A DNA stretch of 55,244 nucleotides, from contig NZ_PHNC01000021.1 in assembly GCF_003121295.1 (NCBI RefSeq), positions 1-55,244 on the forward strand, written 5' to 3'. The notes under the pieces are model-generated. The model had not been told where the DNA came from. It ran no database searches and saw only the letters and a list, made by a program, of their open reading frames with translations. This DNA is from Streptomyces orinoci. Lineage in GTDB: Bacteria > Actinomycetota > Actinomycetes > Streptomycetales > Streptomycetaceae. Positions 41,558 through 50,203 of the stretch are shown in pieces. Numbering within the stretch: the first letter of the stretch is position 1; every line of letters begins with the position of its first letter. Position numbers and translations under genes: made by a program.

Positions 41558-42016
41558 GTGACCTCGACCCCGCCCACCCTCACCTCGCTCACCACCTATC
41601 TGCTGGCCAAGACCGGCCGGAACGCCCGCGCTCGGCTGGCCGAACGGCTGGCGGCCCGGGAGTTCCGCCTCTGGCACCTGTCCACGCTGGCCGCCCTCGC
41701 CGGCTCCGGCCCCCAGTCCCAGCGGGAGTTGGCCCAGCGGCTGGCCGTACACCCCAGCGATATGGCCAAGCTGCTGGACGAGCTCGGCGGGCGCGGCCTG
41801 GTCGCCCGGGAACGCGATCCGGCCGACCGGCGCCGGGTCCTGGTCACCCTCACCGAGGACGGCCATGCCGCACTCGCCGAGTTGATGACCGAGGCGGCGG
41901 CCGTACAGGACACCGTCCTGTCCCCCCTGACCGCACCCGAACGCACCCTGCTGCACGGCCTGTTGCTGCGCTTGTACAACGCGGACGACCCCGGCAAGCG
42001 CAATGGCCAACCCTGA
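41558..42016 (+). CDS. MarR-family transcriptional regulator
   Basis: This encodes 152 residues from GTG 41558, with no ribosome binding site, so it is likely leaderless. The winged helix is clear: SQRELAQRLAVHPSDMAKLLDELGGRGLVARERDPADRRRVLVTLTEDG (about 50-102), including the DxRxxR wing. Flanking helices form the dimer interface. It likely represses itself and the divergent VOC gene through the palindrome between them. Confidence 0.92.
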   Translation: MTSTPPTLTSLTTYLLAKTGRNARARLAERLAAREFRLWHLSTLAALAGSGPQSQRELAQRLAVHPSDMAKLLDELGGRGLVARERDPADRRRVLVTLTEDGHAALAELMTEAAAVQDTVLSPLTAPERTLLHGLLLRLYNADDPGKRNGQP

Positions 42017-42108
42017 CCGGGGCCGGGTGCCGCTCCCTGGCACCGCCGCCGCGGGAGAAACTCATCTGGACAGTGGATGACGAGAGGGAAGCCGATGGAA
42101 GGGGAATC

Positions 42109-42738
42109 TTGGCGAGACCTGCCGTAGGTGCGGCTCTGCGCCGCTGCCCCGAATGCGGCGGATACGAGTACAGCGGTGCGCCTGCCTGTGCCTCCTGCCG
42201 TGAGCTGGTGGACCGCATCGTGGAAGACGAATGGTCCGCCTTTCTGCACAACTGGGGCGCCGCCGGCGACCAGGAAGCCACGCTGGCCGGGATGGTGGCG
42301 GACGAACCCGACCGCCACGACTGGCGGGTGGTGGATGCCGCGCTCGACAGACTGACCTGCCCCGGCTGCGGTGACCGGCTCGGCCGCGGCCCCGTCGGCT
42401 GCTCCGACTGCGACCTGGCCCATGGCTTCCGCTATGCCGCGATCGAGACGGACCGGCCGGGCGTCCCATGGGGCAATGAACACGCCATCCGGGTCAATGT
42501 CTCGGTGCTCCGCCGGCCGCAGATCACCTCGGAGAATGAACTCCTCGCGCGACGCCTGACGCTGCCCCTCGTACTGGCGGGATTCATGCCGAGCACGGCC
42601 GAGGCCCAGCGGATCAGCGCATTGATCAAGACAAGCCCGCCGGCCCTCAAGGCCGGGCTGGTCGAGCAGGCCATCGAGGACGCGCTCCGGCACCGGCTCC
42701 CACGGGCATCGCCGCACCTGTGGACGCCATCATCATGA
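42109..42738 (+). CDS. Zinc-ribbon protein of unknown function
   Basis: This encodes 209 residues from TTG 42109, chosen for the AAGGGGA site at 42099-42105; GTG 42073 is in frame but lacks one. Two zinc-ribbon-like cysteine sets are visible: CPECGG...CASC near the N terminus and CPGCGD...CSDC near residue 90. Between them is an acidic helical region. No known domain is recognised in the C-terminal half (ENELLARRLTLPLVLAGFMPS, then helices). The role may be in nucleic acid or protein binding. Confidence 0.72.
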   Translation: MARPAVGAALRRCPECGGYEYSGAPACASCRELVDRIVEDEWSAFLHNWGAAGDQEATLAGMVADEPDRHDWRVVDAALDRLTCPGCGDRLGRGPVGCSDCDLAHGFRYAAIETDRPGVPWGNEHAIRVNVSVLRRPQITSENELLARRLTLPLVLAGFMPSTAEAQRISALIKTSPPALKAGLVEQAIEDALRHRLPRASPHLWTPSS

Positions 42739-42763
42739 CCCTGCACAACGAAGGAGGCCCCCT

Positions 42764-43204
42764 ATGACGGTCCAGCGCATGGACAACGTCCTTATCGTCG
42801 TCAACGACCTTGATGCCGCTATCGCGTTCTTCATCGAACTCGGCATGGAACTGGAGGGCAGGCGCCCACTCGAAGGGCGCTGGGTGGAACGGGTCATCGG
42901 GCTTGATGACGTCCGGACGGAGATCGCCATGCTGCGGACCCCGGACGGCCATGGGCGGGTGGAGCTGACGAAGTTCCACGAGCCGGCGGCCATCGCCCCC
43001 GTACCGGAAGCCGCACCGGTGAACACCCTGGGCCTGCGTCGCATCATGTTCGCGGTCGAAAACCTCGATGAGGTCATTGCCCGGCTGCGCGCCCATGGGG
43101 CGCAACTCATGGGCGAAGTGGAGCAGTACGAGAACATCTACCGGCTCTGCTACCTCCGCGGACCCGAGGGCATCATCGTCGGACTCGCCGAGGAGCTCGG
43201 CTGA
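42764..43204 (+). CDS. VOC (glyoxalase/bleomycin resistance-like) family protein
   Basis: This encodes 146 residues. ATG 42764 follows GAAGGAGG. MDNVLIVVNDLDAAIAFFIELGMELEG and RRIMFAVENLDEVIARLRAHGAQLMGEV are the paired beta-alpha-beta halves of the VOC fold. The ending LRGPEGIIVGLAEELG carries the Glu ligand site. It lies 25 bases after the zinc-ribbon gene and may be co-transcribed. The substrate is unknown. Confidence 0.87.
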   Translation: MTVQRMDNVLIVVNDLDAAIAFFIELGMELEGRRPLEGRWVERVIGLDDVRTEIAMLRTPDGHGRVELTKFHEPAAIAPVPEAAPVNTLGLRRIMFAVENLDEVIARLRAHGAQLMGEVEQYENIYRLCYLRGPEGIIVGLAEELG

Positions 43205-43369
43205 CGGCGAGGAAGGGCGCGCCTGCCGCGGACACCGGCGGCGGCCGGCCGCGTCACTTGGCCCGGCAGCCGCCCGCCCCTTTCCCCGCCCCGCCGTGAT
43301 CGACCATGCTGCCCCGTGATGTGCGCCAACAGCGCACTGTCCCGGTACCGCGACGCGGAAGGCATCGTC

Positions 43370-44554
43370 ATGACGACCAGCACCAGAAGCCAGACGCTGA
43401 CCGAGCGGGCCGCCGCGCTCGTCGGTCTGCTGCGCCGCAACGCCGCGAAGACCGAGGACGACCGGCGGGTCGCCGAGGAGAACATCCAAGCCCTGGCCGA
43501 GGCCGGCCTGTTCCGCATCACCGTGCCCGCGCGCTTCGGCGGCCACCAGGCGAGCGTCCGCACGCTGCTGGAGGTGAGCGCCGAACTCGGCCGCGGCTGC
43601 GGGTCCACCGCCTGGAACACCACGCTGATCAACGTCTGCGCCTGGCTCATCAGCCTCTACCCGGAACGCACCCAGCGCGAGGTATTCGCCACGGATCCCG
43701 GGGCCCGCGCCTGTGCCGTCCTCACCCCCGGCGGAACCAGCCGGCCGGCGAGCGGAGGGCATGTCATCACCGGGCGGTGGCCGTTCGCGTCAAGCTGTCT
43801 GCACGCCCAGTGGGCGCTCCTCGGCACGCCGGTCACCGGCGCTTCCGGCGAGCCGCTGGACCGGGGGCTGGCGCTCGTCCCCATGGAGGAGCTGACAATC
43901 GAGGACACCTGGCACACCGCCGGGATGCGCGGCACCGGCAGCCACACCCTGGTGGCCGAGGAGGTGTACATACCCGCGCATCGCATCCTTTCGGTGACAA
44001 GAGCGCTGCAGGGCGAGTACCCCACCGAGTTCACGGATGAGAGCCTGTACCGCTCGGCGTTTGTACCGGTGCTGGCCTCGATCCTGGCGGCCCCCCAACT
44101 CGGCCTGGCCCGCGCCGGATTGGAGCTGGTGATGACATCCCTCGCCAAGGGGCGCGCCATTTCCCACACCTTCTATGAGCAGGCGCGGGAAGCGTCTTCC
44201 ACGCAGATGCAGATCGCCGAGGCGGCGCAGCTGATCGACACCGCCGCACTGCATCTGATGCGGGCGGCGGACGACATCGACAACTGGGCGGTGCGGGGCC
44301 TGCCCATGCCGCTGCTCGACCGGGCGCGGGTGCGCATGGACACTGCCACGGCCGTCCGCCGCTCACGGGAGGCGCTGGACATCCTGCTGAACGTCCATGG
44401 CGCCGGAAGCTTTGCCGAGGCCAATCCCTTGCAGCGCATCTGGCGCGACCTGGAGACCGCCGGCCGGCATGCCATGACCAACCCCGCCATTGCCGGTGAA
44501 CTCTACGGCCGGGCCCTGCTCGGCATCGAGGAGCAGATCACCCCGCTGATCTGA
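43370..44554 (+). CDS. Acyl-CoA dehydrogenase-fold flavin monooxygenase-like protein (HpaB/HsaA type)
   Basis: This encodes 394 residues. ATG 43370 has GGAAGG seven bases upstream. The order follows group D flavin-dependent monooxygenases: N-terminal helices (ENIQALAEAGLFRITVPARFGGHQA), a central beta domain (GGHVITGRWPFASSCLHAQWALLG, MRGTGSHTLVAEEVYIP), then the acyl-CoA_dh_2 helical domain ending QRIWRDLETAGRHAMTNP. Such enzymes oxidise aromatic or other substrates with FADH2 or FMNH2 supplied by a separate reductase. No reductase gene is adjacent. The substrate is unknown. Confidence 0.83.
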   Translation: MTTSTRSQTLTERAAALVGLLRRNAAKTEDDRRVAEENIQALAEAGLFRITVPARFGGHQASVRTLLEVSAELGRGCGSTAWNTTLINVCAWLISLYPERTQREVFATDPGARACAVLTPGGTSRPASGGHVITGRWPFASSCLHAQWALLGTPVTGASGEPLDRGLALVPMEELTIEDTWHTAGMRGTGSHTLVAEEVYIPAHRILSVTRALQGEYPTEFTDESLYRSAFVPVLASILAAPQLGLARAGLELVMTSLAKGRAISHTFYEQAREASSTQMQIAEAAQLIDTAALHLMRAADDIDNWAVRGLPMPLLDRARVRMDTATAVRRSREALDILLNVHGAGSFAEANPLQRIWRDLETAGRHAMTNPAIAGELYGRALLGIEEQITPLI

Positions 44555-44717
44555 GGCTTGGGCGCACCTTCGACGGGTACCCGACGCCGCCGAACCGGCA
44601 CCGCGCCGCGGCGGCGCCCAAGCGGAGTTCGTTTATCGCTCATTGACAAACCGTCAAGGCGTGGTTGATGGGATCGGCCATGTACCTCCGGAACATCGGC
44701 ATCAAGGAGTGCTTGTC

Positions 44718-45704
44718 TTGACCACGCACCTTCGGCAGGGCACCGGCCTGCGCACATTACTGGCCCTGGTGGCGGCGTTATGCGGGCTCGGCGCCACGGC
44801 GCTGGGTACCACCCCGGCCGCAGCGGCCGACCACCGTCAGGCGGTCTATGCCATCGCCCACCGGGTGGACACTCTCGACGGCGTGGACGCCGCGCTCAAG
44901 CACGGCGCCAACGGCATTGAGATCGACGTCTGCGCCTGGTGGAAGCCCAATGAATGGCGCGCTTATCACGACTGTTCCTCGGCCGGTGACAACCGGCGCG
45001 GCCCCAGCTTCGACAGCATGATCGACCGCATTGTCTCCCACGCCAAGGCGGGGCATCGGCTGGCACTGGTCTGGCTGGACATCAAGGACCCCAACTACTG
45101 CGGAGAAGCGCCCAATCGTGGGTGCAGCGTCGCCGGACTGCATGACAAGGCGCAGCGGCTGACCGCTGCCGGGATCCAGGTGCTCTACGGTTTCTATGAG
45201 TACCACGGCGGCAACACCCCGGACGTCGGCGGCAGGGGCTGGAAGAGCCTGCAGGGCAGGCTCGGCCGTCTGGAGGGCATTACCACGACCGGGTCGCGGG
45301 ACAAGGTGATGAGCGCCTACGACCAGTTCGGTTCCGGCCTTCCGGCGGGTCACCGGGCGATGGATTACGGCGACACCAATATCGCCAATGGATTCGGCAA
45401 CTGCACGGAAGCCACCTGGAATACCTGCACGGAGCTGAAGAAGGGCGCCAAGGACCGTGCCGCCGGCCGGCTCGCGGCCACGCTGTCCTGGACGACCACC
45501 TACAACGACCCGTGGTACGTGGACAAACTGCTGGGCGAGGCCCGGGTGGACGGCATCATCGCGGGCTATGGGGCCTTCACCGGAGTGCGCGAATACGACG
45601 ACAACTGGAAGTGCGCCAATGCCATCAAGCTGGTCCATGACTGGGTGAGCCGCCACGGCGCCACTCATCGCATGGCCACCAGTGGTGACCGTATGTTCAG
45701 GTAA
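44718..45704 (+). CDS. Secreted sphingomyelinase D/phospholipase D-like (GDPD-fold) enzyme
   Basis: This encodes 328 residues. TTG 44718 is chosen because AAGGAG at 44704-44709 lies eight bases upstream. Residues about 8-37 are a signal peptide ending AAAAD. The active site resembles the SMase D branch of the GDPD TIM barrel: His48 in AIAHRVD, Glu68/Asp70 in GIEIDVCAW, His84 in RAYHDC and WLDIKDP. Two Cys pairs are visible. The enzyme would hydrolyse choline-type head groups from phospholipids outside the cell, with Mg2+. The C-terminal THRMATSGDRMF may correspond to the family's tail motif. Confidence 0.85.
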   Translation: MTTHLRQGTGLRTLLALVAALCGLGATALGTTPAAAADHRQAVYAIAHRVDTLDGVDAALKHGANGIEIDVCAWWKPNEWRAYHDCSSAGDNRRGPSFDSMIDRIVSHAKAGHRLALVWLDIKDPNYCGEAPNRGCSVAGLHDKAQRLTAAGIQVLYGFYEYHGGNTPDVGGRGWKSLQGRLGRLEGITTTGSRDKVMSAYDQFGSGLPAGHRAMDYGDTNIANGFGNCTEATWNTCTELKKGAKDRAAGRLAATLSWTTTYNDPWYVDKLLGEARVDGIIAGYGAFTGVREYDDNWKCANAIKLVHDWVSRHGATHRMATSGDRMFR

Positions 45705-45720
45705 CAGACGGCGGTTGTGC

Positions 45721-46980
45721 TCAGCGCCAGGCCGGAACCGTTTCCACCGTGCCGTTCAGCCGTGCTCGCTCGGCTGCGAGAACCGCAAGATGGCCGGCGA
45801 GGGAGTCACGCGGGCCTGACCGGATCGATGCCGGATCCCCGGTTGCCACGGCCTCGACAAAGGCGTCCATAAGGCCCGCGTCTCCCCCGTTATGGCCGCC
45901 TGCCGCACCCGGCTCCCCTCGCCGCACAGGAGTGATTTCCGCTGCGCGGCGGGTCAGGAAGTCGTGGATCCGCAGGGTCTCGCCATCGCCGTACAACTCC
46001 CCGCGGGTGCCGAAGATCCGGGTCTTGCGGTCGGCGGCCTCATTGAACGCGGTCATGGTGAAAGTCGCGGTGGCTCCCCCGGCGAACTCCATCGCGACCA
46101 CCTGGTGATCGACCACATCGTTGTCGCAGGCGTATACGCACCGGCCGTAGGGTCCGGTGCGCAGGGCCCGGTCGAGTGCCCGGGGCGTAAAGTCGTCCAC
46201 AACGACGCTCAGCGGCCAGTGGTGTTCGCCGCGCTCGAGCATCCCGCCGTAGAAGTGCGTGGCCGAATAAGGGCAGTTCCGGGCGACCGGGCACTCCGGG
46301 CATCGGTCAGCCGCCTCGGCGGGGCGGTTGGCGGGGGTGAAGTGTGAGAGGCCGCCGAAGCTGGAGACCCGCTTGGGCGGTTGTCCCACGATGTACTGCA
46401 ACCAGTCCAGATCATGGCAGGACTTGGCCATCAGCATAAATGTCGCCCCGTCCGCGCGGCGCCAGTTGCCGCGGACAAAGGAGTGCGCCTGATGCCAGAA
46501 GCCGACCGGCTCCAGGTGCTGGATGCTGATGATGTCGCCGAGCCGCCCGGAGTCCACCATGGCCTTGAGCGCTTGGGTGTAGGGGGTGTAGCGCAGGACA
46601 TGGCCCACGGCCAGCATGACCCCGGTCTTCTCGACCGCGGCCACGACGCGTTGACAGGACTCCTCCTCCACGGCCATCGGCTTTTCCAGCAGGATGTGGT
46701 AGCCGAGGGCGGCGAAGGCCTCGACGGGTGCGAGGTGTTCGCGGTCGAGGGTGCAGATCAGCACGGCGTCGGCGATCCTGCCGCGGGCGGCGAACTCCTT
46801 CCAGTGCGAAACCGCGTTCCCGGGCGCGATGCCGTGTGCTTCGGCAAGCCGGGCGCGGCGCACGGCCCGTGGCTCGGCCACACCGACGACGGTCGCCCGG
46901 TCGGGATGCTCCAGGACCCAGTTGGCATATCCGGTGCCTCGCTCGCCGGCGCCGATGACGAGGAGAGAGACAGGCAGCAT
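45721..46980 (-). CDS. Gfo/Idh/MocA-family oxidoreductase with Cys cluster
   Basis: This encodes 419 residues from ATG 46980. The Rossmann start is SLLVIGAGERGTGYANWV, and the EKP motif that places the catalytic lysine is at 99-101 (LLEKPMAV). The C-terminal alpha/beta domain ends before NGTVETVPAW. The segment C227-PE-C230-PVARN-C236-P is unusual and could bind a metal. NAD(P)-dependent sugar or inositol-type dehydrogenation is likely, but the substrate is unknown. It is convergent with the phospholipase and 86 bases from zur, with no clear link. Confidence 0.88.
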   Translation of the reverse strand: MLPVSLLVIGAGERGTGYANWVLEHPDRATVVGVAEPRAVRRARLAEAHGIAPGNAVSHWKEFAARGRIADAVLICTLDREHLAPVEAFAALGYHILLEKPMAVEEESCQRVVAAVEKTGVMLAVGHVLRYTPYTQALKAMVDSGRLGDIISIQHLEPVGFWHQAHSFVRGNWRRADGATFMLMAKSCHDLDWLQYIVGQPPKRVSSFGGLSHFTPANRPAEAADRCPECPVARNCPYSATHFYGGMLERGEHHWPLSVVVDDFTPRALDRALRTGPYGRCVYACDNDVVDHQVVAMEFAGGATATFTMTAFNEAADRKTRIFGTRGELYGDGETLRIHDFLTRRAAEITPVRRGEPGAAGGHNGGDAGLMDAFVEAVATGDPASIRSGPRDSLAGHLAVLAAERARLNGTVETVPAWR

Positions 46981-47066
46981 GCGGCAACCCTAGGGGAAGG
47001 GGAGTTGGGCGCCCAGGGGCAGGCCCGGGCGAAGGCGGCCGCCGGCCTTCACGCCCGCGGCGGCCT

Positions 47067-47543
47067 TCACACCCCCGGCGGCCTCCGCGCCCCCTGCTCC
47101 TCGCCGCCGCAGTCCGGGCAGACGCCCGAGAGCTCGACCGCGTGCCGGACGTCGGTGAACCCCGAGGCCCGGGCGATCCGTTGGACCCATTTCTCCACCA
47201 GGCCGGATTCCACGGGCAGGCTGAGCCCGCACTCGGTGCACAGCAGATAGTGGCGGTGGTCGGGGCCCGGGCGGTGCCGGAAGAGCCGTTCGCCCCTGGT
47301 GTCGCGGACCACATCCGCACAACCCGCCCCGGCCAGCGCCGTCAAGGTGCGGTAGACGGTGGAGAGACCCACCGGCGAGCCCGCGGCCAGCAGGCGCTTG
47401 TGCAGGGCCTGGGCACTGACGAAACCTTCCGCCACCACCAGCGCGTCCAGCACCAGGGCGCGCTGCTGTGTGGCGCGTCCGATCGGCGCCCCGTCCATCG
47501 GTACGGTCCGCCGTGCGGTGGTGTGCGGTCGTTTGCTCACCAT
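47067..47543 (-). CDS. zur: Zinc uptake regulator Zur (Fur family)
   Basis: This encodes 158 residues. ATG 47543 follows GAGGGAAGG. The winged helix (TQQRALVLDALVVAEGFVSAQALHKRLLAAGSPVGLSTVYRTLTALAGAG) is followed by HRHYLLCTECG and CPDCGG, the structural zinc CxxC pairs of Fur/Zur. With zinc bound it represses zinc uptake. It is the last gene of the znuACB operon, 44 bases after the second permease, and two Zur-box-like sites lie upstream of znuA. Confidence 0.92.
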   Translation of the reverse strand: MVSKRPHTTARRTVPMDGAPIGRATQQRALVLDALVVAEGFVSAQALHKRLLAAGSPVGLSTVYRTLTALAGAGCADVVRDTRGERLFRHRPGPDHRHYLLCTECGLSLPVESGLVEKWVQRIARASGFTDVRHAVELSGVCPDCGGEEQGARRPPGV

Positions 47544-47587
47544 GCGCGCTGCCTTCCCTCGGTTGGGCCCGGTCCAGGAGCCTTGTC

Positions 47588-48457
47588 TCAGGCCCCCGTG
47601 GGGGCCGCTGGGCGGATGCGGGGGCGACGGGCGGGGCGCCGTATGAGAAAGGCCGCGGCGTAGACGACAGTCGCGGCGGCCATGATGGCGAAGCTCGGCG
47701 GCATCCTGGGGACGGCGTAGGAGGCGAACAGCCCCGCCCACATCTCCGCCACGGCCAGGCCGGCCGAGAGGGCCAGGGCCGGGTAGGGGCGGTCGGTCAG
47801 CCGGATCGCGGCCCCGGCGGGGGCGGCGAGCAGGCCGAGCAGCAGCAGTGAGCCGACGGCCTGGGTGGCCTCGGCGGCGCTGACACCGGCCAGGGCGAGG
47901 AAGCCATAGCCGAGCAGGCGGACCGGTACCCCGCGGGCCGAGGCCACGGCCTCGTCGATGGTGGCGAACAGCAGCGGCCGGGCGGCCAGCAGCATTGCCA
48001 GGCAGACGCCCGCGCCGAGCAGCGCGGCCGTGGTGGCCTGGCCTTCGGACAGGCCGAAGACCGAACCGAACAGCACGCTGACCCCGGCCGTGCCGTCGGC
48101 GGTGCTGCGGGAGGTGGTGTAGAGGGTGACAAAGAACGCGCCCAGGCCCAGGATCCAGGAGAAGACGCTCCCTATGACGACATCGTCCGGGCGGGCCCGG
48201 CGGCCGAGGGTGCCGAAGAGCACCGCGATGGCCACCGTCGCGGCCAGCAGCCCCAGGCGCAGGTCGCCGCCGAGGGCGAGCGCGGCCATGGCTCCGGTGA
48301 AGGCGACATGGCTCAGCGCGTCGGCGGTGAAGACCTGGGCACGCAGCACCAGGAAGTAGCCGACCAGCCCGCAGGCGGCCGCGATCAGTGTTCCGCCCAG
48401 CAGGGCGTGCTGGAAGAAGGGCTGGGTCAGCGGCGCGGACGCCGACAGCACGGTCAT
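47588..48457 (-). CDS. Zinc ABC transporter permease (ZnuB family), second copy
   Basis: This encodes 289 residues. ATG 48457 overlaps the previous stop (ATGA). Eight or nine membrane spans are visible, with ABC-3 family landmarks ARPLLFATIDEAVASARGVPVRLLGYGFLALAGVSAAEATQAVG. Sequence is clearly different from the adjacent permease, so this is not a recent duplication. Two permeases next to one ATPase suggests a heterodimeric channel. It is co-transcribed with znuA, znuC and zur. Confidence 0.9.
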   Translation of the reverse strand: MTVLSASAPLTQPFFQHALLGGTLIAAACGLVGYFLVLRAQVFTADALSHVAFTGAMAALALGGDLRLGLLAATVAIAVLFGTLGRRARPDDVVIGSVFSWILGLGAFFVTLYTTSRSTADGTAGVSVLFGSVFGLSEGQATTAALLGAGVCLAMLLAARPLLFATIDEAVASARGVPVRLLGYGFLALAGVSAAEATQAVGSLLLLGLLAAPAGAAIRLTDRPYPALALSAGLAVAEMWAGLFASYAVPRMPPSFAIMAAATVVYAAAFLIRRPARRPRIRPAAPTGA

Positions 48458-49341
48458 GCGGCAACTCCCCTTCCGGGCAAGGCGCCATGCAGTGCGCGCA
48501 GGCCCAGGGCGAGGACATATCCGGAGAAGGCGAAGGAGGTCACAAAGAAGCCCAGGGGGTAGGGCGCGTAGTAGGCGGCGATCAGCCCCGCCCAGGTGGC
48601 CGTGAAGGAGAAGAGCACGGCCAGGAGGAGGCTGATGCCGGGGCGGGCGGTGATGGTCCGGGCGGTGGCGGCGGGGATCACCATCAGGGCGAAGACCAGC
48701 AGGGTGCCGGTGATCTGGCTCGCCTCGGCGGTCGCCGCGCCCAGCAGCACCAGAAAGGCGGTGGACAGCGCCCGTACCGGCACTCCCCGCGCGGCGGCGA
48801 CCCTCGGGTCCACGGAGGCGAACAGCAGCGGCCGGCCGATGAGGGCCAGTACCGCGAGTACGGCCGCGCCGGCGCACAGCAGCACGGTCACCTGGGTGGT
48901 GGTGATGCCGAGAAAGGTGCCGAAGAGGATCGTCTGCGGCCCCTCCAGCAGTCCCTTGTAGAGGGCGACAAAGAGAAAGCCGCAGGCCAGCAGGAACGCC
49001 TGGACGGTCCCGGTGAGCGCGGACTCCGCGCCCTCGCCATCGCCCCGAGCGGCGGCGATGACCAGGGCCGCGGCGACACAGAGCGTGAAGTACCCATAGA
49101 CCGCGCCGAATCCGAGCAGCACGGCCCCGGCGGCTCCGGGAAAGGCCACGGCCGAGACGGTATGGGCGGCGAAGGTCTGCCGCCGCAGCACCACAAACCA
49201 TCCGACCGCCGCCGCGACCACGGCCACGATGGCTCCGGCGCGGAAGGCGTTGACCATAAAGGGGTAGGCCCACATCTGCTGGAAGTCCGCGAGGAGATTC
49301 CAGGACCAGGGCGGCGAGGCGACGTCAGCGGAGAGCACCAT
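48454..49341 (-). CDS. znuB: Zinc ABC transporter permease ZnuB
   Basis: This encodes 295 residues from ATG 49341, 17 bases inside znuC. The ABC-3 permease family is marked by several membrane spans and the cytoplasmic loop GRPLLFASVDPRVAAARGVPVRALSTAFLVLLGAATAEASQITG. It forms the membrane channel for zinc, driven by ZnuC. Its stop overlaps the second permease start. Confidence 0.92.
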   Translation of the reverse strand: MVLSADVASPPWSWNLLADFQQMWAYPFMVNAFRAGAIVAVVAAAVGWFVVLRRQTFAAHTVSAVAFPGAAGAVLLGFGAVYGYFTLCVAAALVIAAARGDGEGAESALTGTVQAFLLACGFLFVALYKGLLEGPQTILFGTFLGITTTQVTVLLCAGAAVLAVLALIGRPLLFASVDPRVAAARGVPVRALSTAFLVLLGAATAEASQITGTLLVFALMVIPAATARTITARPGISLLLAVLFSFTATWAGLIAAYYAPYPLGFFVTSFAFSGYVLALGLRALHGALPGRGVAA

Positions 49342-50203
49342 GGCCGCCTCCGGTCGTCTCCGGCCGGCCGACCACGACCAGCCGTCCGTCGGAGGCACGC
49401 AGCACCTCCACGCGTGTGCCATAGAGCCGGGTCAGGGTGGCGGAGGTGATGACCTCCTCCGGCGTCCCGCCCGCGGACCCGCCCTCCGCCAGATACAGCA
49501 CCTGGTCGAGATGGTGCAGTATCGGGTTGACGTCGTGTGCCACCATCACCACGGCCACGCCCTCCTGATGGCAGATGCGCCCTATCAGCGCGGCCACCCC
49601 GCCTTGGTGGGAGAGGTCGAGGCTGTCCAAGGGCTCGTCCAGCAGCAGCAGTTGAGGGCGGCGGACCAGCGCCTGGGCGATCAGCAGCCGCTGCTGCTCG
49701 CCGCCCGAGCACTGCCCGATGGGCCGGTGGGCATAGGCGCTCGCGCCCACCAACTCCACGGCCTCGGCCACGCGTTGGCGGGCGTCCCGGTGGCGCGGGC
49801 CGCCGAACGGCAGCGGTACGCCCCAGCGGTCGCCGTCCAGCCCCAGGCGGACCACGTCGATGCCGCGGATCCGCATGGAGGCGTCGAAGCTGCGGCGCTG
49901 CGGCAGATAGCCGATGCGGTGGTTGGCCTGACCGGGCCGGGCCCCGAGTACCCGTACCTCGCCCGCGGCGACGGGCGCGGCGCCGAGCAGCATCTTGACA
50001 AGGGTGGACTTGCCGGCCCCATTGGGTCCCAGAACGGCGGTGAACTCTCCTTCCCTCACTGTGAGTTCGACTCCGGACCACAGGGTGCGGCCGCCTCTGC
50101 GCGCGGCGGCGGCGCGCAGTTCGAGCACCGGGCCGCTCTCCGCCCTCGGGGCGGGCAGGCGCGGCCCGTCCACCGCCCTCGGCCGGGTCATGCCCCTGCT
50201 CAT
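49325..50203 (-). CDS. znuC: Zinc ABC transporter ATP-binding protein ZnuC
   Basis: This encodes 292 residues from ATG 50203, overlapping the znuA stop. ATPase motifs are in order: Walker A GPNGAGKST, Q-loop YLPQRRSFD, signature CSGGEQQR, Walker B LLLLDEP and the switch His in MVAHDVN. The signature reads C-SGGEQ, a common variant of LSGGQ. The N-terminal ~30 residues (MTRPRAVDGPRLPAPRAES) are a non-conserved leader. It powers the two permeases. Confidence 0.93.
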   Translation of the reverse strand: MSRGMTRPRAVDGPRLPAPRAESGPVLELRAAAARRGGRTLWSGVELTVREGEFTAVLGPNGAGKSTLVKMLLGAAPVAAGEVRVLGARPGQANHRIGYLPQRRSFDASMRIRGIDVVRLGLDGDRWGVPLPFGGPRHRDARQRVAEAVELVGASAYAHRPIGQCSGGEQQRLLIAQALVRRPQLLLLDEPLDSLDLSHQGGVAALIGRICHQEGVAVVMVAHDVNPILHHLDQVLYLAEGGSAGGTPEEVITSATLTRLYGTRVEVLRASDGRLVVVGRPETTGGGHGALR

